From Anaerolineae bacterium (GTDB taxonomy: Bacteria; Chloroflexota; Anaerolineae; Aggregatilineales; J027), in the NCBI GenBank assembly GCA_008933735.1, contig WBUL01000002.1:335937-399936 (forward strand): 64,000 bases of DNA, given 5' to 3'. Positions 50,248 to 58,779 of this stretch are shown here, one piece after another. Each line of letters opens with the position of its first letter. Position 1 is the stretch's first letter. The position numbers and the translations under genes are program-made. The notes beneath the pieces were generated by a model that saw only the letters and a program-made list of their open reading frames with translations, was not told the DNA's origin and searched no databases.

Positions 50248-51225
50248 ATGGACGCGGTATTTGATTTTCTTGCCCCTGTTGGCCTTAACGAAACCAATTT
50301 TCAATTTATGCTCATTGCCGCTATTCTGGGGTGCAGCATCTATGTGACCCTATACGGGGGGATGTTTTCGCTGGCAAACGCCGGATTCATGGCGATTGGC
50401 ACGTATGTGAGTGTAGTTTTGACCCAGCGCTATGACTGGCCCTTTGTTCCGGCGATTATCGCCGGTATGGTGGCAGGTGGTCTCATTGCAATTATAGTGG
50501 GGCTGCCCGTACTGCGCCTGAGCGATATCTACCTGGCGATTGCCACCATTGGTTTTGGCGAGGTCGTGGTCGTACTGATCCGCAACTTTGACCGCATTTA
50601 TGAGGAAATTTTTGACAAAAAAATCGAAATCACGGGAGGGGGTAAGGGCATCAAGAATATCCCGGTTACGACGGATACGCTGCATTTGATCATCTTCCTG
50701 TTGATTGTGGTTTATTTTTTATACCGGATGCAGCACTCCCGATTTGGACGAGCGCTGGCCGCTATCCGGCAGGACGAAACGGTTGCGGCAAATCTCGGTA
50801 TCAACGTGGTTTATTACAAAAACGTGGCGTTTATCATCGGGGCGATGATTGCGGCGGGGGCAGGCGGTCTGAGCGGGCATCTCAATCGTGTGATCGAACC
50901 AGACGATTACGACTTTGATCGGGCCGTCGATATTCTCACCTATGCGGTGTTGGGTGGCACAACGTTTTTCATCGGGCCAGTGGTCGGCGGTATGGTACTG
51001 CGTTACCTGCCGGAATTATTACGGCGGCTCAAGGTGCTCAGTTTTGTGGGCAGCATTGTCGGACGCGACTTAACCAACGAACAGGCCGCCGTTGATGGCA
51101 TTATCAACGGGATTGTATTGATTTTGTTCATTGTCTATCTCCCAGGAGGATTGGCCGACCCGCAGTTGTGGAAAAGTCTTTACCGCCGCCTTCGCCCTAA
51201 TAATACGCAAAAGGGAGCACCCTGA
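50248..51225 (+). CDS. livM: Branched-chain amino-acid-type ABC permease (LivM-like), second system
   Basis: A 325-residue LivM-like permease, about nine helices. Typical blocks are GMFSLANAGFMAIGTYVSVVL, LRLSDIYLAIATIGFGEVVVV, the GGGKGIKNIP loop and RFGRALAAIRQDETVAANLGIN. Toward the end TTFFIGPVVGGMVLRYLPELLR matches the family. It carries none of the extra N-terminal helices seen in the other LivM of this window. It ends 1 bp before the livG ATG. Confidence 0.93.
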   Translation: MDAVFDFLAPVGLNETNFQFMLIAAILGCSIYVTLYGGMFSLANAGFMAIGTYVSVVLTQRYDWPFVPAIIAGMVAGGLIAIIVGLPVLRLSDIYLAIATIGFGEVVVVLIRNFDRIYEEIFDKKIEITGGGKGIKNIPVTTDTLHLIIFLLIVVYFLYRMQHSRFGRALAAIRQDETVAANLGINVVYYKNVAFIIGAMIAAGAGGLSGHLNRVIEPDDYDFDRAVDILTYAVLGGTTFFIGPVVGGMVLRYLPELLRRLKVLSFVGSIVGRDLTNEQAAVDGIINGIVLILFIVYLPGGLADPQLWKSLYRRLRPNNTQKGAP

Positions 51226-51226
51226 T

Positions 51227-51982
51227 ATGCTTGAATTACAGGGAGTTTCGCGCTTGTTTGGCGGGCTGGCGGCGTTGAACACTGTCAACATGACGGTCAA
51301 TGCTGGTAAAGTAGTCGGGTTAATTGGGCCTAATGGGGCGGGCAAAACCACCCTGATCAACTGCGTCAGCGGCCTTGACCATCCCACTTCCGGAGTCATT
51401 CACTTTGATGGGGTCGAAATTCAGAATAAAGCGCCTCATCAGATTACTGCCCTCGGTCTGGGACGTACCTACCAGAACATTCGTCTGTTTGGCGATTTGA
51501 CTGTGCTGGAAAACGTCATCATCGCACAACATCAGCATGGTAAAGCCAATTTGTTGGACTCTTTGTTCCAATCGCCGCGCCATCGCCGTGAATTTAAGCA
51601 GCAGGTCGAGCGAGCTTTTGAGCTGCTCAAACGTTTTCATCTGGATTCTTTCAGCGACAGCCGTGCCGGAGGCCTGCCCTATGGCGACCAGCGCCGCCTG
51701 GAAATGGCTCGTGCTGTCGCCACCGCTCCCAGACTCATTTTGCTGGATGAGCCAACAGCGGGCATGAATCCGGTAGAAACCCATGAATTTGGGGAACAAA
51801 TCCTCAAGCTGCGCGACGATGGGCTGACCCTGCTGGTCATCGAACATGACATGGCGCTCATTTCGCAGGTATGCGATGAGGTATACGTGCTGAACTTCGG
51901 GGAAATGATCGCCAACGGCACGGTAGACGCCATTAAACAGAATCAGGATGTGATTGAAGCCTATCTCGGAAGGGAAGATTAA
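51227..51982 (+). CDS. livG: Branched-chain amino-acid-type ABC ATPase (LivG-like), second system
   Basis: A 251-residue ABC ATPase: Walker A GPNGAGKTT near residue 35, LivG-style signature GLPYGDQRRLEMARAV, Walker B LILLDEPTAGMNP and H-loop IEHDMALIS. The GRTYQNIRLFGDLTV segment is family-typical. The start at 51227 follows GGGAG by 9 bases; a longer in-frame reading from inside livM is rejected. It forms the ATPase pair with the LivF-like protein, which starts 2 bp later at a GTG. Confidence 0.95.
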   Translation: MLELQGVSRLFGGLAALNTVNMTVNAGKVVGLIGPNGAGKTTLINCVSGLDHPTSGVIHFDGVEIQNKAPHQITALGLGRTYQNIRLFGDLTVLENVIIAQHQHGKANLLDSLFQSPRHRREFKQQVERAFELLKRFHLDSFSDSRAGGLPYGDQRRLEMARAVATAPRLILLDEPTAGMNPVETHEFGEQILKLRDDGLTLLVIEHDMALISQVCDEVYVLNFGEMIANGTVDAIKQNQDVIEAYLGRED

Positions 51983-51984
51983 CC

Positions 51985-52683
51985 GTGTTGGTGGTTGAAG
52001 ATTTGCAGGTTGGCTATGGCGCAATTATCGCCCTGCGCGGTATTTCCTTTAAAGTTGAATCGGGACAGGTCGTGACGCTCATCGGTGCCAACGGGGCGGG
52101 CAAAAGCACCACCCTGAATACCCTCAGCGGTTTATTGAAGCCCCGTGCAGGCAGAATCCTGTTTGAAAATGTGGACATTACGGGCAAACGAGCCGATGTT
52201 ATCAGCCAGAAGGGGCTGGTACAGGTTCCTGAAGGGCGGTTGATCATCGCGCCCATGACCGTGCAGGAAAATCTGGAAATGGGCGCGTATAAACGCACTG
52301 ATTCGGAGATTAATTCCGATATTCAACAGGTCTTTGAACGTTTTCCGCGCTTGGGGGAGCGGCGCAAACAAAAAGCCGGATCGTTAAGCGGGGGCGAGCA
52401 GCAGATGCTTGCGGTAGGCCGCGCTCTGATGATGCGCCCCAAACTCATCATGCTGGACGAACCCAGTATGGGACTCGCCCCCATGCTGGTGAACGAGGTA
52501 TTTAGCATCATCCGCACAATTAAGGCACAGGGAACAACAATTTTGCTGGTCGAACAGAATGCCCGCAAAGCGTTGCAAGTTGCGGACTATGCCTATGTGC
52601 TGGAACGCGGCAGCATCGTCAAAGAAGGGTCTGCTGCCGCCCTTCAGGCCGATGAAGAAGTAATACAGGCGTATTTAGGGTAA
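51985..52683 (+). CDS. livF: Branched-chain amino-acid-type ABC ATPase (LivF-like), second system
   Basis: A 232-residue ABC ATPase with Walker A GANGAGKST, signature LSGGEQQMLAVGRAL, Walker B IMLDEPSMGLAP and H-loop VEQNARKAL. QVPEGRLIIAPMTVQENLEMG is the LivF-specific stretch. The GTG start has GGGAAG at about 8 bases. It closes the second transporter operon and lies only 4 bp from the convergent pssA stop, so any terminator must overlap that gene. Confidence 0.95.
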   Translation: MLVVEDLQVGYGAIIALRGISFKVESGQVVTLIGANGAGKSTTLNTLSGLLKPRAGRILFENVDITGKRADVISQKGLVQVPEGRLIIAPMTVQENLEMGAYKRTDSEINSDIQQVFERFPRLGERRKQKAGSLSGGEQQMLAVGRALMMRPKLIMLDEPSMGLAPMLVNEVFSIIRTIKAQGTTILLVEQNARKALQVADYAYVLERGSIVKEGSAAALQADEEVIQAYLG

Positions 52684-52687
52684 TTCT

Positions 52688-53422
52688 CTACGCTGAGGCC
52701 TCAGCGGCACGCCGTTCCTCAATTTCTTCCAGCACCCAACGCACCGGGCCAGAAATCACATAAACCGCTGCCCATACAAACATCGCGGGCGGGCCATATA
52801 AAATCACAGAAATGATGCTGAGGGTAAAAGGAATAATTTTCCAGCTTTGTGAAAAGTCACGCGGGCGGCTGATTTTGTTGCTTGTGTAACTCAAATTGCT
52901 GACCATCAGCAGCGAAATCAACACCACACAAAAAACGGCTGCCCCCGGATAGCGGTATTCTCCAAAAAGCTCATATACAAAGGCAATAAAGCCAATGAGA
53001 AACATCGCGGAGGCCGGCGTTGGCACCCCCATAAAATGTGAGCTGTCCGTTCGATTCCAGTCCACATTGAAGCGTGCCAATCGGAGGGCGCTGAACAGAG
53101 TCGGCATAAAGCTGATCGCAATGCCGAAGAAACCCCAGGTATGAAAATATGCCTTATAAAGCAAAATCGAAGGCGCAACCCCAAAGGTGACCAGATCCGC
53201 CAGCGAGTCCATCTCGATCCCAAAACGACTGCTGACGTTCAGCAAGCGTGCTAACCGACCGTCCAGCGCATCCAGAAACATCGCAAAATATATCGCCCAG
53301 ATCGTAATGGCTAACTCACCCTTAAAAGCATAAGTGACCGCTACATACCCAAAAAACATATTCATCGCGGTGACGGAATTGGGGATTACCGCCTTTGGAA
53401 TTTTCTTTTTAAGTTTTCGCAT
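52688..53422 (-). CDS. pssA: CDP-diacylglycerol-serine O-phosphatidyltransferase
   Basis: A 244-residue membrane enzyme of the CDP-alcohol phosphatidyltransferase family. The complete signature D-x2-D-G-x2-A-R-x8-G-x3-D-x3-D is at residues 51-76 (DALDGRLARLLN to MDSLAD). Six to eight hydrophobic helices follow. The N-terminal KIPKAVIPNSVTAMNMFFGY and the adjacent phosphatidylserine decarboxylase gene support serine as the alcohol. It makes phosphatidylserine at the cytoplasmic face. It begins 23 bp after the psd stop, in the same direction. Confidence 0.93.
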   Translation of the reverse strand: MRKLKKKIPKAVIPNSVTAMNMFFGYVAVTYAFKGELAITIWAIYFAMFLDALDGRLARLLNVSSRFGIEMDSLADLVTFGVAPSILLYKAYFHTWGFFGIAISFMPTLFSALRLARFNVDWNRTDSSHFMGVPTPASAMFLIGFIAFVYELFGEYRYPGAAVFCVVLISLLMVSNLSYTSNKISRPRDFSQSWKIIPFTLSIISVILYGPPAMFVWAAVYVISGPVRWVLEEIEERRAAEASA

Positions 53423-53445
53423 CGCTTTTTTGCCCTGGTATAGTG

Positions 53446-54120
53446 TTATTCTAAGGGCAATCTGGATTCCTGCAAAGCTGCGAGGATAGTTTCACCACCT
53501 GCGACCTTCTGATACAACGTGACTTTTACGTCGCTGTTCAGGGGCAGGAAAATATCCACCCGCGACCCAAATTTGATGAAACCCAGTTCTTCTCCTTTAG
53601 AAACGGTTTGGAATGGCGCAACATAGGTGCTGATACGCCGAGCAAGAAGTCCCGCGATCTGCCGCACGAGGATTTTTTCTCCCTGCGGCGTTTCAATCAC
53701 TACCGTGCATCGCTCATTCAGTTCTGAGGATTTAGGATGCAAAGCCACCAGATATGTACCGGGGTGGTAGCGATAATAAACGACTTTACCATCGGCTGGA
53801 ATCCAGTTCATATGCACATCAAAAATCGAAAGAAAAATCGATACCATTAAACGTTTGTCACGTAAATGCTCGTCCTCATAGACTTCTTCAATGGTCACCA
53901 CATGACCATCCGCAGGCGAAATCACACAGCGATCACACGACGGAGTGCGACGGCTCGGCTGGCGAAAAAAACTGGCAATAAAACCGAACACTGCGCCTGA
54001 AGCCGCCAACCCCGCATAAAATCGAGAACGTTTGCCTGAGAAAAAGTTGATCAGATTCAACCCGCCCAGCACCATGGCAATGAACACTAAGAATTGATGG
54101 CCTTCACGATGAATTTTCAT
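53446..54120 (-). CDS. psd: Phosphatidylserine decarboxylase proenzyme (short form)
   Basis: A 224-residue proenzyme from the ATG at 54120, chosen because GGAAGG lies 9 bases upstream; an earlier in-frame ATG at 54159 lacks one. Two hydrophobic helices occupy about residues 10-50. The short Psd family cleaves itself between Gly and Ser to make a pyruvoyl cofactor; here that is Gly185-Ser186 in FGSRVDIFLP. The VHMNWIPADGKV and HPGTYLVALHPKSSELNER blocks are intact. It converts phosphatidylserine to phosphatidylethanolamine together with PssA. A methyltransferase gene diverges only 58 bp away. Confidence 0.94.
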   Translation of the reverse strand: MKIHREGHQFLVFIAMVLGGLNLINFFSGKRSRFYAGLAASGAVFGFIASFFRQPSRRTPSCDRCVISPADGHVVTIEEVYEDEHLRDKRLMVSIFLSIFDVHMNWIPADGKVVYYRYHPGTYLVALHPKSSELNERCTVVIETPQGEKILVRQIAGLLARRISTYVAPFQTVSKGEELGFIKFGSRVDIFLPLNSDVKVTLYQKVAGGETILAALQESRLPLE

Positions 54121-54125
54121 GGCTT

Positions 54126-54153
54126 TTTGCCTTCCAGGTTGTGCTACTATTAT
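54126..54153 (+). promoter_or_regulatory. Compact divergent promoter between psd and a methyltransferase
   Basis: In the 58 bp between the two ATGs, TTTGCC (54126-54131) and TATTAT (54148-54153), 16 bp apart, face the methyltransferase gene. On the other strand CATAAT overlaps the same positions. The two genes are likely co-regulated by mutually exclusive polymerase binding. Confidence 0.4.
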
Positions 54154-54178
54154 GCCCATATTTCAAGGAAGTAAAAGC

Positions 54179-54892
54179 ATGATTCGTTTTTGGTTAGGTG
54201 TTTTAACCGGATTATTCCTGAGTTATGGTATCCGCCGCCTGAAATCGGAAAAATACAATCAGGATCGGATTGCGCTGTATTACACCCGCCGCGCCAGTTC
54301 CTACAGCAAAACGGATGAGCGGGTTTATTTCGGTTATTACCCACGGATTGAAATGCGGAAAAAACTCATTGAAAACGTGCACCTGAAACCGGGCGACCGC
54401 GTGCTGGACATCGCCTGTGGTACAGGAGCGAATTTCCCTTACATCATGGAAAAGATCGGCCCCTCCGGTGAAATTGTTGGTGTTGATTTTAGCGCACCGA
54501 TGCTGCAAGAAGCCCAGAAACAGGTAGCGGCACACGGCTGGAAAAATGTCCGCCTGATTCAGCACGACGCGGCAACCATCCAGCTAGGAGAGCAGTTTGA
54601 CGTAGTAATTTGTGCGCTTGGCATGGTGGTGATTCCCGATTATCAATCGGCGATGCAGCGTGCTTTTGAACATGTACGCCCTGGTGGGATGCTCGGTATT
54701 GCTGATCTGTGCGAGAGCCAGCGCTGGTATATGCTGCCTGTCAACACACTGATGGATGTTCTGGACGCAACCCTTGTGACCGATACCACCCGCCGCCCCT
54801 GGGAACTGATGCAGCCTCTGGTTGAGAATTATACCCGTGAAGACCTGCTGCTCGGTTATATGTACGTCGCAACAGGCAAAAAACCGGCATAG
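54179..54892 (+). CDS. Membrane-anchored methyltransferase, possible phosphatidylethanolamine N-methyltransferase
   Basis: A 237-residue protein from the ATG at 54179 (AAGGAAG 8 bases upstream). Residues 3-17 form a single hydrophobic anchor (FWLGVLTGLFLSYGI), followed by a linker and a class I SAM methyltransferase: motif I VLDIACGTGANF, acidic strand GVDFSAPML, motif IV FDVVICALGMVVI, and HVRPGGMLGIADLC. It resembles the UbiE-type group that includes the Rhodobacter-type PmtA. Divergence from psd-pssA makes phosphatidylethanolamine a likely substrate, giving methylated PE or phosphatidylcholine. A quinone or other lipid substrate remains possible. Confidence 0.75.
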   Translation: MIRFWLGVLTGLFLSYGIRRLKSEKYNQDRIALYYTRRASSYSKTDERVYFGYYPRIEMRKKLIENVHLKPGDRVLDIACGTGANFPYIMEKIGPSGEIVGVDFSAPMLQEAQKQVAAHGWKNVRLIQHDAATIQLGEQFDVVICALGMVVIPDYQSAMQRAFEHVRPGGMLGIADLCESQRWYMLPVNTLMDVLDATLVTDTTRRPWELMQPLVENYTREDLLLGYMYVATGKKPA

Positions 54893-54917
54893 GCGGAAGT
54901 TGGTTTCATGAAATTTC

Positions 54918-54946
54918 TTGAGTGTTTTAAACAAAAGCGGTATAAA
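54918..54946 (+). promoter_or_regulatory. Promoter of the UgpB-like transporter operon
   Basis: TTGAGT (54918-54923) and TATAAA (54941-54946) are 17 bp apart, predicting a leader of about 190 nt before the binding-protein gene. Confidence 0.55.
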
Positions 54947-55094
54947 CTAGGCTGCTTAAGCTGCAACATATGACAGTCAGGAGGAAATCGGAAGAAAAAA
55001 TCGGCAGTACATTAGTTTCTTTTAAGGTAAAGTTTACTTAACCTTTCCAGAGTTTTAGCCAGAATTTAACGACGGAAGGGATAATCAGGAGGCT

Positions 55095-55113
55095 TGTGGA
55101 TTGCATATCCACA
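55095..55113 (+). promoter_or_regulatory. Inverted repeat in the transporter leader
   Basis: TGTGGAT-TGCAT-ATCCACA is a perfect 7-bp inverted repeat with a 5-bp spacer, 33 bp before the ATG at 55146. It could be an operator or an RNA hairpin. The sequence GTAAAGTTTAC, another short palindrome, lies upstream in the same leader. Confidence 0.45.
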
Positions 55114-55145
55114 GTGTCCGTTTAAGTTAGTGGAGTTAAGGAGTA

Positions 55146-56498
55146 ATGACCGTGAGAAGATTTCATATTGTTATGATGGTGCTGGTGATCCTTGCTGCTG
55201 TGCTGATGCCAGCGACAGTTGCTCAGGAACCAGCGGAAATTGAGGTTTGGGTAGCCTTCGACGATTATCGTCTGGATTGGGTCAACGAAGTCGCCGCTGA
55301 ATTTAATGCTATGTTCCCGCAGTACAACGTCGTCATTGCTGGTGGACGCAGCTACGAAACCATGTTTGCTGAAGCTACGGTTGCCGCCGAACAAGGTGAA
55401 CAACCTGCTGTCATTCACTATTTCGAAGCTGCCACGCAGGACGCCCGCGACAGCGGCCTGTTTAAACCGATAGCGGATGCCCTGGGAGATCGTACCGAGG
55501 TCAACGGGCTGCCGGTCGATCTGGATGACTTTATTGGCCCCGTTGCTGCTTACTACACACTGGACGGCAAGTTCACTTCCATGCCCTGGAATACTTCATC
55601 CGCTATCTGGTTTTCTAACATGAGCTACCTGGAAGCAGCGGGTATTGCAGAACCGCCCGCCACCTGGGATGAAGTAGAAGCAGCCTGTGAAGCGATCATG
55701 GCTTTGGACAATGCGCCTCAATACTGCTTCTCCTGGCCCAATCACGGCTGGTTCTTTGAGCAGTGGTTGGCGCAGCAGGACGCGCTATTTGTCAATAATG
55801 GCAATGGCCGTGACGAACGTGCCACCGAAGTTGCCTTCAACAGCGATGCGGGTGTGGCGATCCTGACATGGCTGGATGACATGTACAACAAGGGTTATCT
55901 GTATTACAGCGGCGCACAGGGCGGCGACTCCTGGGCGACGGTTGACCAGGCCTATCAGACCCAGCAGATTGCGATGGCGGCCTACAGCAGTTCAGACACC
56001 ACGCTGTATACTCAGTTTGGGATTGATGGCGGTTTCACCACGGTGGCTTCCTTCCTGCCCTACAACGATGATACGGGCTGGACAGGCAACCTCATTGGCG
56101 GCGGAACGCTGTGGCTGACCGATGGCCTTGATCCTGAAGTCGAAGAAGGTGCGCTGACCTTCCTGCTGTATATGACCAACACCGAAAATGCGGCTTCCTG
56201 GCATAAGCTCACGGGTTACATTGCTATTCGCAACAGTGCCAATGAACTGCTGGAATCCGAGGGCTGGTTTGCTGAAAATCCGAACCAGACTGTGGCTGCC
56301 GCGCAGTTGGCGCAAAGCCAGGTGACTCCGGCGACCAGCGGTGCACTGGTAGGCGGCTTCCCGGCGATTCGTACTGAGATCACCGGAGCGATTGATCGGG
56401 TGCTGCTGACCGATGATGACCCGGCGGAAGTTCTCGCGGAGGCGGCTGAAGAAGCCAACATCATCATTGAAGAATACAATCTGTTGAACGTTGATTAA
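55146..56498 (+). CDS. ABC transporter extracellular binding protein, UgpB-like
   Basis: A 450-residue type II binding protein with a signal peptide (about residues 1-27, ATVAQ region, no lipobox). Segments VVIAGGRSYETMFAEA, PAVIHYFEAATQDARDSG and the YYTLDGKFTSMPWNTSSAIWF stretch closely follow glycerol-3-phosphate binding protein UgpB. A nearby glycerophosphodiesterase gene strengthens that reading; sugars remain possible. AAGGAG is only 2 bases from the ATG at 55146 but 8 bases from an in-frame GTG at 55152, which may be the real start. A long folded region separates it from the permease gene. Confidence 0.88.
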   Translation: MTVRRFHIVMMVLVILAAVLMPATVAQEPAEIEVWVAFDDYRLDWVNEVAAEFNAMFPQYNVVIAGGRSYETMFAEATVAAEQGEQPAVIHYFEAATQDARDSGLFKPIADALGDRTEVNGLPVDLDDFIGPVAAYYTLDGKFTSMPWNTSSAIWFSNMSYLEAAGIAEPPATWDEVEAACEAIMALDNAPQYCFSWPNHGWFFEQWLAQQDALFVNNGNGRDERATEVAFNSDAGVAILTWLDDMYNKGYLYYSGAQGGDSWATVDQAYQTQQIAMAAYSSSDTTLYTQFGIDGGFTTVASFLPYNDDTGWTGNLIGGGTLWLTDGLDPEVEEGALTFLLYMTNTENAASWHKLTGYIAIRNSANELLESEGWFAENPNQTVAAAQLAQSQVTPATSGALVGGFPAIRTEITGAIDRVLLTDDDPAEVLAEAAEEANIIIEEYNLLNVD

Positions 56499-56524
56499 CC
56501 AAAACGTTTAACCTGTCTTAGTTA

Positions 56525-56642
56525 TATAAGGGCGACTCAAGCGGGTCGCCCTTATAATCCAGGATTTTCGCTTCTTCCTCTTCAAGCATTTGTATTTCAA
56601 GGAGTTCACATTCCTTGTCAGCCCCAAAAAAGCGAAAATCCT
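56525..56642 (+). ncRNA. Folded intercistronic RNA between UgpB-like and permease genes
   Basis: Three nested or adjacent hairpins fill this gap. The first is a perfect 12-bp stem (56525-56536 with 56545-56556, 8-nt loop). The second has perfect 13-bp arms AGGATTTTCGCTT (56561-56573) and its complement (56630-56642) enclosing 56 nt. The third, inside it, pairs CAAGGA (56598-56603) with TCCTTG (56612-56617). The outer stem ends just before the AGGGAAG ribosome site of the permease. It may be an attenuator or a translation switch, or simply mRNA-stabilising. No known riboswitch was recognised. Confidence 0.55.
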
Positions 56643-56664
56643 CAAGGTAGAAAGGGAAGCCAAG

Positions 56665-57867
56665 ATGATGATCTCTCCACTGCCTCTGGTCATGATCGCT
56701 GCCGCCATCGGTGCAGCCCTGTTAGGGTTCGCCTTTGTGCGTTCAGGCGTGCGCTGGTTTCTGGGGTTAGGGCTTGGCGCAGTCGCCGGGGGTGCCGGCT
56801 CGATGTTATTCATGATCCCCCTCGATTACTGCACGTTTGCAGCAGAGCGTAAGCCATACGAAGCCGAATTCGGGTTTTTGCTGGTAGGCATTGGCATGGC
56901 AGTCGTTCTTATCCCTGTCGGCTGGATCAGTCTGCGCCTGCTGCGGGGAGAAAGCCTGATGTCTACTGCATCACAGCCCACGCAGGGGACATTCCGGCAT
57001 TGGTGGATTGCAATACCGCTGCTCGCACCAACCATCACAATCCTCGTTTTGTTTTTATATTATCCGTCTATTGAGACGGTGCGCCTCTCTGCCCACCTTT
57101 CAAGGCTTGGTGCCAAACGTGAGGCATTTGTTTGTACCACCAATTACACCCGGTTAGTCGAAAACAGTGACTATCTAGATGTGGTCATCCGCACCATGTA
57201 TATATCGGCGGCAATTGTCGTCCTGAGTATGGTTCTCTCCCTGCTGATTGCGACCATGGCCTACCTGCCCATCCGAGGAGCGTCTATTTACCGAACCCTG
57301 CTGATATGGCCCAATGCTATCTCTCCGGCGGTAGCGGGTCTGATCTTCCTGCTGATCTTTAACCCACTGGGCGGCATCATTGACCATGTCCTCGGCAGCG
57401 CGTTCAGGCTGGGGTGGACCAACGATCCAAAGGTCGCTCCCTGGACAATCATTATTGCCAGCGTGTGGAAGTCGATGGGTTATAATATCCTGTTTTATAT
57501 CGCTGGTCTGCAAAATGTACCCAAAGATTTAATTGAAGCCGGAGCGATTGATGGAGCCGGCCTCATCCGACGTTTCACACATATTGTCCTGCCCATGCTG
57601 TCTCCCATAACATTTTTCTTGATTATCACCAATATGACTTATGCTTTCTTCGACACTTACGCCACTATCGACTATCTGACACCCGGCGGTGGCCCGCTGG
57701 AATCGACCAATACGATGATGTATCAGGTGGCCCAACTGGGTGTATTTGGGGAAAGGGCAGATCTGGGCAAAGCGGCGGCTCAGTCAATTGTGCTGTTTGT
57801 GATGGTGATCGGGATGACGATTGTCTCATTCCGTACCGGAGGGCGTCAGGTTACCTATGGAGCGTGA
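56665..57867 (+). CDS. ABC transporter permease, UgpA/MalF-type
   Basis: A 400-residue permease from the ATG at 56665 (or the adjacent ATG at 56668) behind AGGGAAG. Residues 1-95 hold three extra hydrophobic helices before the usual first helix (IPLLAPTITILVLFLYYPSI). The cytoplasmic EAA loop that docks on the ATPase is EAGAIDGAGLIRRFTHIVLPML. Ordinary UgpA proteins are about 295 residues, so roughly 100 N-terminal residues are additional. It pairs with the next permease. No ATPase gene is in the cluster, implying a shared (MsiK/UgpC-like) ATPase encoded elsewhere. Confidence 0.88.
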   Translation: MMISPLPLVMIAAAIGAALLGFAFVRSGVRWFLGLGLGAVAGGAGSMLFMIPLDYCTFAAERKPYEAEFGFLLVGIGMAVVLIPVGWISLRLLRGESLMSTASQPTQGTFRHWWIAIPLLAPTITILVLFLYYPSIETVRLSAHLSRLGAKREAFVCTTNYTRLVENSDYLDVVIRTMYISAAIVVLSMVLSLLIATMAYLPIRGASIYRTLLIWPNAISPAVAGLIFLLIFNPLGGIIDHVLGSAFRLGWTNDPKVAPWTIIIASVWKSMGYNILFYIAGLQNVPKDLIEAGAIDGAGLIRRFTHIVLPMLSPITFFLIITNMTYAFFDTYATIDYLTPGGGPLESTNTMMYQVAQLGVFGERADLGKAAAQSIVLFVMVIGMTIVSFRTGGRQVTYGA

Positions 57868-57870
57868 ATC

Positions 57871-58728
57871 ATGACCAATACGATCGCATCTGCCCGCCCG
57901 CAGGCTCGAAGTCGGTGGATACCCAAACGCTGGTATGCCCATATCTCTCTCTGGATAGCCTGCTTTTTTCTCGGTGTTCCGCTGTTTTATACCCTGCTTG
58001 TCAGCACGCAGACCCGGCAGGAAATCAACCGCTATGAGTTTACTCCTGGCAGCGGGTTAGCTGAAAACTGGGATATCGTCTTCAATCAGCGCCATCTACA
58101 GGACTACATGGTGAACAGCGCCATCATGACTGCCGCCATTACGATTGGCAAAACAATCCTGTCCCTGCTGGCAGGGCTGGCCTTTGTGTACTTTCGATTT
58201 CCTGGTAAATGGCTGGTATTTGGCTTTGTGCTGATCACCTTAATGATGCCTACAGAAGTGCTGATTATTGCCTTATTCCGCTTCATCAATAAATTGAACT
58301 GGGACAACACCTACCTTGCATTGATTGTCCCGTTTCTTGCCAGTGCCACAGGATCGTTCTTATTCCGGCAGCATTTTTCCAATATTCCGGCGGAACTGTC
58401 CGAAGCCGCACAGCTTGATGGGGCGAATCCGCTGCAATTCCTGTTTCGGGTACTGGTCCCCATGAGCTGGAATACCATCGGTGCGCTGGCCGTTGTGCAG
58501 TGTCTTTATGCCTGGAACATGTATCTCTGGCCCAACATGATTATCACCGACCCCAATCTGGATGTGGTGCAGGTTGGGATCGGAACGCTGCGAGCTGGCG
58601 AGGGGGGCGGAATCCAATACGGGCCCCTGATGCTGGGTGCGGTGGTCGCCAGTCTGCCTCCGCTCCTGGTCTTTATTCTGCTGCAAAAGCAGTTTATGAG
58701 CGGTTTCACCCTCACACGAGATAAATAG
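57871..58728 (+). CDS. ABC transporter permease, UgpE/MalG-type
   Basis: A 285-residue permease of normal length with six transmembrane helices. The first helix follows HISLWIACFFLGVPLFYTLLVS and the EAA loop is EAAQLDGANPLQFLFRVLVPM. The C-terminus QKQFMSGFTLTRDK is typical of UgpE, supporting the glycerol-3-phosphate or glycerophosphodiester reading. It starts 3 bp after the partner permease. The gene ends before a long hairpin shared with the convergent glycosidase gene. Confidence 0.92.
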   Translation: MTNTIASARPQARSRWIPKRWYAHISLWIACFFLGVPLFYTLLVSTQTRQEINRYEFTPGSGLAENWDIVFNQRHLQDYMVNSAIMTAAITIGKTILSLLAGLAFVYFRFPGKWLVFGFVLITLMMPTEVLIIALFRFINKLNWDNTYLALIVPFLASATGSFLFRQHFSNIPAELSEAAQLDGANPLQFLFRVLVPMSWNTIGALAVVQCLYAWNMYLWPNMIITDPNLDVVQVGIGTLRAGEGGGIQYGPLMLGAVVASLPPLLVFILLQKQFMSGFTLTRDK

Positions 58729-58736
58729 AGGGTCAG

Positions 58737-58773
58737 CACTCAGCATTCACCTGATGTTACTGAATGCTGAGTG
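58737..58773. terminator. Long hairpin between convergent genes
   Basis: CACTCAGCATTCA (58737-58749) and TGAATGCTGAGTG (58761-58773) form a perfect 13-bp stem with an 11-nt loop. It lies between the permease stop and the glycosidase stop and probably ends both transcripts, though U tracts are weak. Confidence 0.7.
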
Positions 58774-58779
58774 TTGGCT

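Noticed and set aside
51131..51226. N-terminal extension of the second LivG-like ATPase into livM
   Set aside because: The extra residues have no family match, and GGGAG at 9 bases supports the ATG at 51227.
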